From: Alphaproteobacteria bacterium
GTDB taxonomy: Bacteria > Pseudomonadota > Alphaproteobacteria > Elsterales > Elsteraceae
Assembly (NCBI GenBank): GCA_013298565.1
Contig: JAAFIC010000015.1
Span: 1 to 45,476 of the forward strand
Reading direction: 5' to 3'
Length of the DNA: 45,476 nt
The notes under the pieces are model-generated. The model had not been told where the DNA came from. It saw nothing but the letters and a program-made list of their open reading frames with translations, and did no database searches. This document shows positions 16,403 through 24,586 of the stretch, in pieces. The first letter of the stretch is position 1. Each line of letters begins with the position of its first letter. Made by a program: the position numbers and the translations under genes.

Positions 16403-17656
16403 TCAGGCACTATCGAATTTCGGGTAATGGTACGGCACTGAGAACCCCATAACGGACGACAGACGCACTCGACGCGACGGCATATCCCGCCACACAGTTG
16501 GATCCTTCACCAGAACCGCCACAACTCCCTCATATCCATCACGTGGGTATTTTTCGATCATTGCTCGATCTTCCTGTAGAAAGTGAGCAGAAACATACCG
16601 GTTGAAGACTAGTTTTGCCAGAATAGGATGCTGGGCGAACCAAGCGAGCCGCCCCGGCGTAACCCTAGCAAGATGCTCAGGCGTTCCTTCCATTATCAGG
16701 CCCGCCACCTGGGTGCGCCGGGTTTTTGATAAGATTGGATAAGCCGTTACAGACACATTAGGGGAAGCGAGATAATCGAAGGACTGGCAGTCGAAAGCAT
16801 GGATATGACCGTGGATCTCCAGGTTGCGATGGGTTACGGCAACCTGAGACATCTCTTCGTGCGGAACGGTAATGATAACGGCCTTACGGGCCACCCGTAA
16901 CAGTTCGGTGACTACGGTGCGGTAATCGACGACATGCTCAATTGTCTCGCTGGCCAGCACTACGTCGAACTCGCCATCGCGGAAGGGCAGTTTATGCAGA
17001 TCGACGGGCTGGGTCGGAATGCCGTAAATCTGATGGGCGCGCTTACATGCTTCGCCCGAAAGATCGACCGACATAACCTTGGTCCCGGAGAAATATTCTT
17101 GCACGATTGCGGCCTTATAACCCTCGGCACCGCCAGCATCCAGAAACGTCTCGAACTTCAATCGGGCCAGCAATTCTAGGATATGCCAGGTAATGAGATA
17201 ACGGTGTGCCCAATTTTCCTCGGAATAACCCTTGCGGAAACCGTAGATGGGTTGATGCGCGGTATAGATACCGTCTCTCAAGCCTTCAATCCCGAAGCGA
17301 CGTTCCAGCCACTGACGAGTTTCCTCGTGCAAATCGTCGAGACTGCCTTGTATCAGTGGTTGAAGGTGGGCGGGCGATTGCTGAAGTTCCTCGCCGGTTT
17401 CCACAACCCGCGCTGTTAGCGTCACCGGGCGGTCGAGCGGCAGATTGAGCCGCAATTCAAACCCGCACATTCCCTCGTTAATGTGCAGAGCGTCAAGATC
17501 GCCGCGATAGAGCGTACAGGCGGCCAGACCGGCAAGCTCGCCGTTTACCATGACCTCGACCTGCGCTCCTCCTGGCGATAGGCGCGCGATATCTACCCAG
17601 CCCCAAACCCCCGCGTGACAGGCAATATCCAAATAACCTATCGGTGCAGTTCCCAT
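16403..17656 (-). CDS. Class I SAM-dependent methyltransferase with N-terminal beta-sandwich-like domain
   Basis: A 417-aa two-domain protein. The ATG at 17656 is chosen for the AAGGA upstream and a 16-base gap to pth; the frame extends to 17710 but that would overlap pth. Residues 5-100 (GYLDIACHAGVWGWVDIARL through a GMCGFELRLNLP segment) resemble the GWA-type beta-sandwich modules attached to glycan-acting transferases. Residues about 140-300 are a Rossmann methyltransferase: motif I LDAGGAEGYKA, acidic end of strand 2 (MSVDLS), FDVVLASETIEHVVDY (the SETIEHV motif of Methyltransf_11). The C-terminal 100 residues are of unknown fold. A role in surface-glycan or lipid modification is possible, but the substrate is not known. 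Confidence 0.75.
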   Translation of the reverse strand: MGTAPIGYLDIACHAGVWGWVDIARLSPGGAQVEVMVNGELAGLAACTLYRGDLDALHINEGMCGFELRLNLPLDRPVTLTARVVETGEELQQSPAHLQPLIQGSLDDLHEETRQWLERRFGIEGLRDGIYTAHQPIYGFRKGYSEENWAHRYLITWHILELLARLKFETFLDAGGAEGYKAAIVQEYFSGTKVMSVDLSGEACKRAHQIYGIPTQPVDLHKLPFRDGEFDVVLASETIEHVVDYRTVVTELLRVARKAVIITVPHEEMSQVAVTHRNLEIHGHIHAFDCQSFDYLASPNVSVTAYPILSKTRRTQVAGLIMEGTPEHLARVTPGRLAWFAQHPILAKLVFNRYVSAHFLQEDRAMIEKYPRDGYEGVVAVLVKDPTVWRDMPSRRVRLSSVMGFSVPYHYPKFDSA

Positions 17657-17672
17657 AAACGCCAATCCTTTT

Positions 17673-18335
17673 TCATTGAGGTGAGTTGACGCCGATGGGA
17701 GGCACCGCACCCGAATTCGATTGCGGCAGCACAGCGGCGGCCTTCGGGGGCTTCGGCGGGGTGAGTTTGCGCGAAACGCTTTCCGTAAACTCTCGTTCTG
17801 ACTTCGTAACGAAAAGCGGAATGGCGTCGGTCACGGCGTCCAGCAGCGGAAGCAGCCACGTTTCATCAGCTTTAGCGAAATCGCTTAAAACATGGGCCGT
17901 CACACGGGCTTTCTCGCCGGGGTGGCCAATGCCGAGGCGGATGCGCCAATAATCGGGCGTGCAATGGGCGTCGAGGGATTTGAGGCCATTGTGGCCGGCA
18001 TGACCGCCGCCGCGTTTAACCCGGAGCTTGCTGGCGGGCAGTTCCAACTCGTCGTGGAAAACGATCACCTGTTCGGGCGGCACTTTGAAAAAGCGCATAA
18101 TCGCGCCAACACAGTCGCCGGAGAGGTTCATGTACGTGGTGGGCTTCACAGCCAAGCATTTTATGCCCTCAAGGCTGCCTTCTGCCATGTCGCCTTGAAA
18201 TTTGGTCGGGCGGAAGGGCGTAAAACCATAGCGCCGGGCAATCTCATCGACCGCAAGAAAGCCGATATTATGGCGATTGCGGGCATAGTGGCCCCCTGGG
18301 TTGCCGAGACCAACAAGAATCCAAGGGGCCGCCAT
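17673..18335 (-). CDS. pth: Peptidyl-tRNA hydrolase
   Basis: A 220-aa enzyme that releases peptides from prematurely dropped peptidyl-tRNA. It contains GLGNPGGHYARNRHNIGF with the catalytic His, FHDELELP, GGGHAGHNGLKSLDAH and RIRLGIGHPG, all family signatures. The C-terminus is about 20 residues longer than in E. coli Pth and Pro/Ser-rich, common in alphaproteobacteria. It sits 22 bases downstream of rplY in the order prs-rplY-pth, a widely conserved order. Confidence 0.96.
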   Translation of the reverse strand: MAAPWILVGLGNPGGHYARNRHNIGFLAVDEIARRYGFTPFRPTKFQGDMAEGSLEGIKCLAVKPTTYMNLSGDCVGAIMRFFKVPPEQVIVFHDELELPASKLRVKRGGGHAGHNGLKSLDAHCTPDYWRIRLGIGHPGEKARVTAHVLSDFAKADETWLLPLLDAVTDAIPLFVTKSEREFTESVSRKLTPPKPPKAAAVLPQSNSGAVPPIGVNSPQ

Positions 18336-18357
18336 GAGTATCGCGTCGCCTTAGCTT

Positions 18358-18939
18358 TTAGGCGTCGCCGCCGCCAGTGGCGGGAACGATGGTCGCGATC
18401 GTGAAATCGCGCTCGCCGCCCACAACTTTGGCCCCTGCCGGGATCTGAAGCATCGAGATATGCACCGCGCCGTTAATATCGACATTGAGCAGATCGACGG
18501 TCAAATGCTCAGGAATATCGTTGGCGTTCACTTCCAGTTCGACCGTGTGCTGAACGATGTTCAGCAAGCCGCCCTTTTTGATCCCAATCGACTTTTCCTG
18601 ATTGACGAAATGCACGGGGACATTGACCGACAGGGTCGAATCCGCACTCACGCGCAAAAAGTCCACGTGTTCCGGGCGGTCAGTGACCGGGTGGAACTGC
18701 ACGTCGCGGGCAAGCACGCGGTGCTTTTCGTTGCCAATATCAATATCGAACAGGCGTGCAAAGAAGCCGCCCTTCCGCAGTTCGGTATTAAGTTCACGCG
18801 GATCGACCGCGATCATCACAGGGGCCTTTTTATCGCCATAGACGACGGCGGGTACTTGACCAGCACGACGAGTGGCACGGGCGGCCCCCTTTCCAGCCCG
18901 CTCACGCAAAGAAGCGCGAAACGTAAAAACTTGGGACAT
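18358..18939 (-). CDS. rplY: 50S ribosomal protein L25/general stress protein Ctc
   Basis: A 193-aa long-form L25 that binds 5S rRNA. The ATG at 18939 is chosen over 18957 because AAGGAG is at the right spacing and the protein then begins MSQVFTFRASLRERAGKGAA, the family start. The N-terminal 95 residues are the L25 domain (PAVVYGDKKAPVMIAVDPRE), and the rest the TL5/CTC beta-barrel (PVHFVNQEKSIGIKKGG), ending in a Gly-rich tail. It lies between prs and pth on the same strand, with a hairpin in its leader. Confidence 0.95.
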   Translation of the reverse strand: MSQVFTFRASLRERAGKGAARATRRAGQVPAVVYGDKKAPVMIAVDPRELNTELRKGGFFARLFDIDIGNEKHRVLARDVQFHPVTDRPEHVDFLRVSADSTLSVNVPVHFVNQEKSIGIKKGGLLNIVQHTVELEVNANDIPEHLTVDLLNVDINGAVHISMLQIPAGAKVVGGERDFTIATIVPATGGGDA

Positions 18940-18986
18940 GTCCCAAACTCCTTCCAATAACCGACGACAAGACCATCCTGCCGCCC

Positions 18987-19029
18987 TTCGGCTCCGACAG
19001 ACCTCCAGGGGTGTCTGACGAAGGCCGAA
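18987..19029. other. Hairpin in the prs-rplY gap
   Basis: TTCGGC (18987-18992) pairs with GCCGAA (19024-19029) and CAGAC (18998-19002) with GTCTG (19013-19017), forming a long interrupted stem. Read on the + strand it is followed by ACTTTTT and so resembles a terminator. Both flanking genes are on the - strand, where it forms part of the rplY leader. It may stop antisense transcription, or regulate rplY. Confidence 0.5.
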
Positions 19030-19052
19030 ACTTTTTGGGTTTCCCGCCGCGC

Positions 19053-19988
19053 TTAATAGAACAGGCTGGAGACCGATTTTTCTTCCGACACGCGCCGAAT
19101 GGCTTCGGCCATCAACGGGGCCATCGTGACTTGGCGAATGTTATGCGCGGCCTTCACGGCGTCGGTAGCGGCAATCGTATCGGTCGTTACCAACTGTTCC
19201 AGCGGCGAGTTGGTGACGCGCTGCACGGCTTGGCCCGAGAGCACGCCATGCGTAACATAGGCCGAAACAGAGGTCGCGCCTGCTTTCATCAAGGCTTCGG
19301 CGGCATTGCACAAGGTGCCAGCGCTATCGACGATATCATCAATCAACAGGCAGCGCTTGCCGCGCACATCGCCAATAATGTTCATCACTTCCGAAACGCC
19401 CGCGCGCTCGCGCCGTTTGTCGATAATCGCAAGGTCGCTATCTATCCGTTGGGCAATCGCCCGCGCCCGCACCACACCGCCTACATCGGGCGAGACGATG
19501 GTTATATCGCCAGTATTCTGGAACCGATCTTGAATATCCTTCACGAACACCGGGGCGGCGTAAAGATTATCGGTTGGAATATCGAAAAAGCCCTGAATCT
19601 GGCCTGCATGCAGATCAATAGTCATCACGCGGTGCGCCCCCGCCGTGGTCATTAGGTTCGCGACCAGTTTGGCGGAAATCGGCGTGCGCGGGCCGGACTT
19701 GCGATCTTGGCGCGCATAGCCAAAGTAGGGAACCACGGCGGTGATGCGGCGGGCGGAGCTGCGCTTCAGCGCATCCATCATCACCAGCAGTTCCATCAGG
19801 TGATCGTTGGCGGGGTAGGAGGTGGATTGAATAACGAAAACGTCTTCCCCGCGTATGTTTTCGTGGATTTCCACGAAAACCTCCATGTCGGAGAAACGCT
19901 TCACCGCAGCACGGGTTAGCGGCAGGTTGAGATAGGCACAAATCGCCTCAGTCAACGCGCGATTGCTGTTGCCGCTCAGAATCTTCAT
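19053..19988 (-). CDS. prs: Ribose-phosphate pyrophosphokinase
   Basis: A 311-aa enzyme making PRPP from ribose-5-phosphate and ATP, used for nucleotides, histidine, tryptophan and NAD. ATG at 19988 gives the canonical start [16 protein letters not shown]; a GTG at 20000 adds only four residues. It contains [20 protein letters not shown] (catalytic flexible-loop region), the ribose-5-phosphate loop and the PRPP motif [14 protein letters not shown], where Ser replaces the common Thr. Length is the class I norm. First gene of the prs-rplY-pth group. Confidence 0.97.
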   Translation of the reverse strand: MKILSGNSNRALTEAICAYLNLPLTRAAVKRFSDMEVFVEIHENIRGEDVFVIQSTSYPANDHLMELLVMMDALKRSSARRITAVVPYFGYARQDRKSGPRTPISAKLVANLMTTAGAHRVMTIDLHAGQIQGFFDIPTDNLYAAPVFVKDIQDRFQNTGDITIVSPDVGGVVRARAIAQRIDSDLAIIDKRRERAGVSEVMNIIGDVRGKRCLLIDDIVDSAGTLCNAAEALMKAGATSVSAYVTHGVLSGQAVQRVTNSPLEQLVTTDTIAATDAVKAAHNIRQVTMAPLMAEAIRRVSEEKSVSSLFY

Positions 19989-20223
19989 CCCAGGCCCCAC
20001 CGTCCATAAACAGATCAGCGCAGGGCGCGGCGAACCCCGGCCCTGTCAAAGTTGGCGGACACTATCAGGCTGCCCCGCGTCTGTAAACGGAGCCGCGCGG
20101 ATTTCTGCCCAGCGCCTGAAGGGTGGCGGGAAATGCTCTCGTGCATCAGAGCAGCCCTCATTGGCTGCCTTTCCGCCGCAAAACTGGCTAAGGTGACTGC
20201 CCTGAAGCACGCTGGAGCCGATT

Positions 20224-21750
20224 GTGTTCATCTCGTTGCGGTCGAAGTTTGCATTGTTGTTTCTTGCCTTCATCGCCGTTCCGGCGTTGTTGGGGGTTAT
20301 TGGCATGGGCGCGCTCCGGGCGGTGAATGATCCGGCGCAAGAAGTGCGGGACGTGTGGCTGCCCAAGCTAAAGATCGTGGCGGCCCTCAACGATCACTTG
20401 AGCGATTTTCGCTTGGCGGAGGGGGATTATCTCGCTGCCACCGAGGAGGAGGAGCGGGCGGGCCATGCGGTCGTCATCGCGCGATTGGGCGGGGAGATTG
20501 CGACGACTATCGCCCAGTATCGCGCCGCGCAGCAGGCGGGAGCGGCCCCAACGGAAGCGCAAACCTTCAGCCAGTTCATCGCGGCCTGGGCCGACTACCG
20601 CGAAAGTGCGACGCGACTGATGGCGCAAGCGGCAACCTTGGATCGGCAGACCGTGCGGCAGGTGTATCGAGACGATACTCAACGGGCCTATGCCCGCGCC
20701 AACGATCTGCTGGACGCACTGACTGCCGCCGATATTGACGCGGCGGAGGCCAGCCGCGATCAGGCGAAGTCGGTGTATGATGATACGTCGGCGCGCTTTG
20801 TTGTTATCATCGTCGGGGTCGTCGGGCTTGCAGTGCTGGCGATGGCGATGGTTAATCGCACGATTTCCTCCCCCCTCATCCAACTCGTCGCCGTGCTCAC
20901 CCGTATTGCCCAGCGCGAGATTGATCTGCCCGTGCCCCATATCGCCCGGCGCGACGAGATTGGGGCGGTGGCCCGCGCGATCAATATTTTCCGCGAACAG
21001 GCGGCAGCCTTGGATAAAACCTTACAGCGCGAGCACGATTTGCTGAACCAGCAGCGCAACTTCATCACGATGGCCAGCCACGAAATCCGCACCCCCCTGA
21101 CCGGGATCGACGGACACGCGCGGCGGCTAGAGCGCCAGGCCGCTCAGATGACCCCCGCCGATATTACCGAGCGCGCCGGGCGGATTAGGGCCGCCGTTCG
21201 CAGGCTCACGGAAGTCGTGGAAAGCGTTACCCGCGCGGCCCAGTGGGAGCAGGAACGCACGAATGTGCGGCTAGAGCCGCACGCGCTTGCCGCCATGCTG
21301 CGCGATATTGTGGGCCGCCTGCGGGAGGAGCATCCGCATCGGGCGATTCTGCTGACCATGACCGCTTTTCCCCGCCCGGTACGGCTCGATCCGGCACTGT
21401 TCGATCAGGCGATCAGCAATCTGCTGGGGAATGCTTTGAAATACTCCGATCCTGCCAGCAGCGTTTCGGTTACGGCGTGCGTTGAGGGCGATTGGGCGCG
21501 GGTTACAGTGGAAGATCAGGGTATCGGCATTCCCGAAGCCGAGCGCAACCAGATCCGCACGCGCTTTTTCCGCGCTTCCAACGCGCGGGCTACGGTGGGC
21601 AGCGGGGTTGGTTTGTATATTGTGGATCACATCATGAGCATTCACAACGGTGAGATGATGATTGACAGTCGTTTGAATGAGGGTACGCGCGTTACGGTGC
21701 GCCTGCCACTCGCCCGCGCTTCGGCCGCTCAGGAAGGACTAAACGCATGA
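20224..21750 (+). CDS. Membrane sensor histidine kinase
   Basis: A 508-aa kinase. GTG start with GGAG eight bases upstream. The first membrane helix (ALLFLAFIAVPALLGVIGMG) is followed by a helical periplasmic domain of about 160 residues, a second helix (VVIIVGVVGLAVLAMAMVN), and a HAMP domain. The HisKA box is FITMASHEIRTPLTGIDGHA, with phospho-acceptor His286. A C-terminal ATPase domain shows the N box (NLLGNALKYSDP), G1 (EDQGIGIPEAER) and G2 (GSGVGLYIVDHIM). The periplasmic helical bundle resembles four-helix-bundle sensors of chemoreceptors. Its stop overlaps the start of the response regulator gene by four bases (ATGA), so the two form a cognate pair. The signal is not known. Confidence 0.93.
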   Translation: MFISLRSKFALLFLAFIAVPALLGVIGMGALRAVNDPAQEVRDVWLPKLKIVAALNDHLSDFRLAEGDYLAATEEEERAGHAVVIARLGGEIATTIAQYRAAQQAGAAPTEAQTFSQFIAAWADYRESATRLMAQAATLDRQTVRQVYRDDTQRAYARANDLLDALTAADIDAAEASRDQAKSVYDDTSARFVVIIVGVVGLAVLAMAMVNRTISSPLIQLVAVLTRIAQREIDLPVPHIARRDEIGAVARAINIFREQAAALDKTLQREHDLLNQQRNFITMASHEIRTPLTGIDGHARRLERQAAQMTPADITERAGRIRAAVRRLTEVVESVTRAAQWEQERTNVRLEPHALAAMLRDIVGRLREEHPHRAILLTMTAFPRPVRLDPALFDQAISNLLGNALKYSDPASSVSVTACVEGDWARVTVEDQGIGIPEAERNQIRTRFFRASNARATVGSGVGLYIVDHIMSIHNGEMMIDSRLNEGTRVTVRLPLARASAAQEGLNA

Positions 21751-22337
21751 CCTCTCGGTTGCTCTGCATTGAAGATGATCCCGATACCCGCGCGCTGCTG
21801 ATCGAAGAGTTGGAGGAGGGGGGCTATGACGTGCGGGCGGCGGTGGATGGGGCCGATGGGTTGACCGAGGCGTTGTCGTTTCGGCCCGATATTATCTTGT
21901 GCGATGTTATGTTGCCGCGCCTATCAGGCTTCGATCTCCTGGAAAAACTTGGAACACTGCTGCCCAGTGTGCCGCCGTTCATTTTTCTCACCGCTCTGAC
22001 CGACCGGGAAAATGTGCTACGTGGGCGGCGCTTAGGGGCCGATGATTACGTTATCAAACCCATTGATTTCGATATTCTGCTTGAAATCATCAAACGCCGC
22101 CTGGCGCGCGCGGTACCGGGGAACACCACCACGAGCCGTCATGAGCTAACGGAGCGTGAAATCGAAACCCTCACCTGGGTGGCACGCGGTAAATCCTCCT
22201 CCGAAATCGCCGATATGTTGGGCATTTCGGAGCGCACGGTCAATTTCCATGTGGAGAACGTGATGCGGAAGCTCGATGTGGTCAGCCGGGTGCAAGCGGC
22301 GGTGGTGGCGGTGCAGTCGGGCTGGATTCGGCCTTAA
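21747..22337 (+). CDS. Response regulator, REC domain plus LuxR-type HTH
   Basis: A 196-aa regulator. The receiver domain has the acidic pocket ([12 protein letters not shown]), phospho-acceptor Asp in [14 protein letters not shown], the switch Thr in FLTALTDR and Lys in YVIKPIDFD. The C-terminal 65 residues ([20 protein letters not shown], then [20 protein letters not shown]) form a GerE/LuxR helix-turn-helix. It is encoded together with the upstream kinase and should control unknown target genes on phosphorylation. The stop codon shares bases with the convergent chemoreceptor stop (a TTAA at 22334-22337 serves both). Confidence 0.93.
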   Translation: MTSRLLCIEDDPDTRALLIEELEEGGYDVRAAVDGADGLTEALSFRPDIILCDVMLPRLSGFDLLEKLGTLLPSVPPFIFLTALTDRENVLRGRRLGADDYVIKPIDFDILLEIIKRRLARAVPGNTTTSRHELTEREIETLTWVARGKSSSEIADMLGISERTVNFHVENVMRKLDVVSRVQAAVVAVQSGWIRP

Positions 22338-23767
22338 GGCTTATAGCATATCCGCAAAACACCCCAGCGCCGCCCTTGGATGAAAACCGGCACGGAGACA
22401 TCTTTCAAAAGCTCAACCTTGCTGCCTAAACGGCGGCGGTAGGTTTGAACCAGGAAAGGCTTTTGAGATGCTAAACCGGCTTGGGCCGTGCGGTCGGTCA
22501 TCATGATGCGGTTCCGGGAGTTCTGGCCGTTCCACTCGCTATCATCCGTGCGTGGCGGTTGGGAGTAGCGCCGATTATGAACCGGCAGATAACCCTTGCG
22601 ATCGGTCGCAATGCAACAAACAGTTTTGGGTGTGAGTTGTGCCCCCGCCTCTTGAATATCGGCCAGCGCCGCTTCGTAGAAACCAATGGCCCGCGTTGTA
22701 TATTTGGCCGGAACGATGCCCGGCGTGTGCTGATAGGCTTCGTCCATGAGTGCATCGAGCGTAACCTTACCGGCAGCAATACCTGCCGTAAACTGCGCGG
22801 TAATCTCGGCGGCAATTTTCTGCGCTTCCCGAATATAGGGTGTATCTATGGTTTCAATGCCTGCTTCTGTTGTAAGTTCTATTAAATCTTCAGACAGCTT
22901 TAGAACGCTCTGAGTGCCGTTAGTGACTTCAATAATTCCCTTTCGCATAGTATCCCCGGCTTGCGACAGATCGGTTATACCCGTTACTAGTGCATCGCAG
23001 GCAGTTTGATTGTGGCGGGAATAGGTTGCTATTTTTCCCACCGTTACTTCAGTTTTCTCGATATTAGTGCAGGCTTCGCTGATATCACGGACGGCCCCGC
23101 CAATTTGACCGCTGCCCGTACGAGCAGCGGTGGCGCGCCCCGAGGCTTCGCCGCTTTCCGAAATCAGGCTGCGGATTTGCCCCGTGAGATCGCCGAGCGT
23201 TTTCTGAATTTCGATCACGGCCTCGGCGGTTTGGCGGGATAGGATTTTCACCTCCCCGGCCACAACCGCAAAGCCGCGCCCAGCGTCGCCCGCCCGTGCG
23301 GCCTCGATTGTGGCATTGAGCGCGAGTAGGTTCGTTTGCCGGGCAATCCGTTCGATATCGTTTGAAACCCGCGCCACTTTTTCAAGAGAAAGTTCTAGCC
23401 CCGGCAGGCGCTGTTCTATCCGGCTGATACCATCAGTAAGGTTAAGCACATCCTCTAGCGCGGCCTTAATGGCGCTTTGTGCTTGAACCATGCGTTGATG
23501 AGTTGTCTGGATTGCCGTTTCGGCGGTTCTTGCTTCGGTTAGAATTTGGCGGTTATTATCTGCCATACCGCTAACTTGGGTCTGCATCGTTCCCAACGAA
23601 TCCGCCTGCGTATGGATTTGCTCGGCAATATCCTCGCTGCGCCCCGCCATATCGGCAGCCTGAACGCCTAAAGTTCCGGCCCGCTCGGCCAGCGCTTTCA
23701 TATACGCAGGGATCGTAGCGGTCGTTTCGGGTAAAGAGTGCGATGCGGTCAGATTATTCTGCGTCAT
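22334..23767 (-). CDS. Soluble methyl-accepting chemotaxis protein
   Basis: A 477-aa chemoreceptor without any membrane segment. The helical signalling domain peaks at the hairpin tip [20 protein letters not shown] (residues 141-160), which with [10 protein letters not shown] makes the CheA/CheW contact region. N- and C-terminal heptad-rich helices flank it. The last 140 residues form a sensor-like domain containing [18 protein letters not shown], then [14 protein letters not shown] and [16 protein letters not shown], a pattern seen in C-terminal cache-like modules of cytoplasmic receptors. It would sense an intracellular or membrane-derived cue. It shares an upstream element with the repeat protein gene at 26857, and its 3' end overlaps the response regulator gene. 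Confidence 0.9.
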   Translation of the reverse strand: MTQNNLTASHSLPETTATIPAYMKALAERAGTLGVQAADMAGRSEDIAEQIHTQADSLGTMQTQVSGMADNNRQILTEARTAETAIQTTHQRMVQAQSAIKAALEDVLNLTDGISRIEQRLPGLELSLEKVARVSNDIERIARQTNLLALNATIEAARAGDAGRGFAVVAGEVKILSRQTAEAVIEIQKTLGDLTGQIRSLISESGEASGRATAARTGSGQIGGAVRDISEACTNIEKTEVTVGKIATYSRHNQTACDALVTGITDLSQAGDTMRKGIIEVTNGTQSVLKLSEDLIELTTEAGIETIDTPYIREAQKIAAEITAQFTAGIAAGKVTLDALMDEAYQHTPGIVPAKYTTRAIGFYEAALADIQEAGAQLTPKTVCCIATDRKGYLPVHNRRYSQPPRTDDSEWNGQNSRNRIMMTDRTAQAGLASQKPFLVQTYRRRLGSKVELLKDVSVPVFIQGRRWGVLRICYKP

Positions 23768-23828
23768 TGTGTCTCACCAAACTTAGGAAATTTTTTGTAT
23801 CATATAAAATCTACTATTTTAATCAGTT

Positions 23829-23849
23829 TTATCAAAATTGCTTCTGATG
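23829..23849 (-). promoter_or_regulatory. Upstream element shared with the repeat-protein gene (copy 1)
   Basis: On the minus strand this 21-base segment upstream of the chemoreceptor gene ends AATTTTGATAA. It matches the segment at 26909-26929 in 17 of 21 positions without gaps, including the 11 identical bases. It is about 60 bases before the chemoreceptor ATG. It may be a common regulator site or a -35 region (TTGATA). Confidence 0.45.
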
Positions 23850-23859
23850 TGTTTCGCCT

Positions 23860-23888
23860 TTGGCAAGTGCGCGCGCTGACTGTATAAA
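23860..23888 (+). promoter_or_regulatory. Sigma-70-type promoter of the fzlA-like gene, near-leaderless
   Basis: TTGGCA (23860-23865), a 17-base spacer and TATAAA (23883-23888) form a near-consensus promoter. The expected transcription start, about 7 bases after the -10 box, is at or next to the ATG at 23897. No ribosome-binding site precedes the ATG, so a leaderless mRNA is likely. Confidence 0.65.
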
Positions 23889-23896
23889 CTATCCCT

Positions 23897-24568
23897 ATGA
23901 TGATGCTGTTTCACCAATGGGTATCGCCCGGCTCGCGCAAGATCCGGTTGATGCTAAAAGAAAAGACTCTGGACGTTGATCTACAGATCGAAAAGACCTG
24001 GGAGCGCCGACCGGAGTTTATGGCCTTGAACCCGGCGGGTGAGGTGCCTGTTCTGGTGCTTGATCCCGGCGGCCCCGTGATTTGCGATGCAACCGCTATT
24101 GCTGAATATCTGGAAGAGAGTTTTGCCGATAGGCCGCTCCTGGGACAGACGGCGTTAGAGCGTGCCGAAATTCGGCGGTTGATTGGGTGGTTCGATGTAA
24201 AGTTTAACCGCGAAGTCACTCAAAATCTCGTTGATGAAAAAATTACCAAACGCCTTACTGGGTTGGGGCAGCCGAATAGTCAGGCAATCAAAGCTGGCTA
24301 CGCCAATATCCACTATCATCTCGATTACATTGCTTATCTGGCAGATCGGCGCAGCTATCTTGCTGGTGCCGATTTCAGCCTAGCCGATATTACCGCAGCG
24401 GCCCATCTGTCCTGCGTGGATTATATTGGGGATGTTCCGTGGGATGAGCACCCAGGGGCGAAAGAATGGTATGCGCGGGTTAAATCGCGCCCTAGTTTTC
24501 GGCCTCTGTTAGCCGATCATATTCCCGGAATGCCGCCGCCTCGGCATTATGCCGATCTCGACTTCTGA
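23897..24568 (+). CDS. fzlA: GST-fold protein, probably FzlA (FtsZ-binding division factor)
   Basis: A 223-aa glutathione-S-transferase-fold protein. The N-terminal thioredoxin-like part is SPGSRKIRLMLKEKTLDVDL, then LNPAGEVPVLV, and the C-terminal helical part has REVTQNLVDEKITKRLTGLG, FSLADITAAAHLSCVDYIGD and the end RPLLADHIPGMPPP, finishing in HYADLDF. This long C-terminal pattern is what I recall for the alphaproteobacterial GST-like protein that binds FtsZ filaments and influences constriction (FzlA of Caulobacter). The common catalytic Ser/Tyr of true GSTs is not evident. The assignment rests on remembered family pattern and was not checked by alignment. If it is not FzlA, it is an ordinary GST-family protein. 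Confidence 0.75.
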   Translation: MMMLFHQWVSPGSRKIRLMLKEKTLDVDLQIEKTWERRPEFMALNPAGEVPVLVLDPGGPVICDATAIAEYLEESFADRPLLGQTALERAEIRRLIGWFDVKFNREVTQNLVDEKITKRLTGLGQPNSQAIKAGYANIHYHLDYIAYLADRRSYLAGADFSLADITAAAHLSCVDYIGDVPWDEHPGAKEWYARVKSRPSFRPLLADHIPGMPPPRHYADLDF

Positions 24569-24586
24569 TCCGTCAGCGCATCCGAA

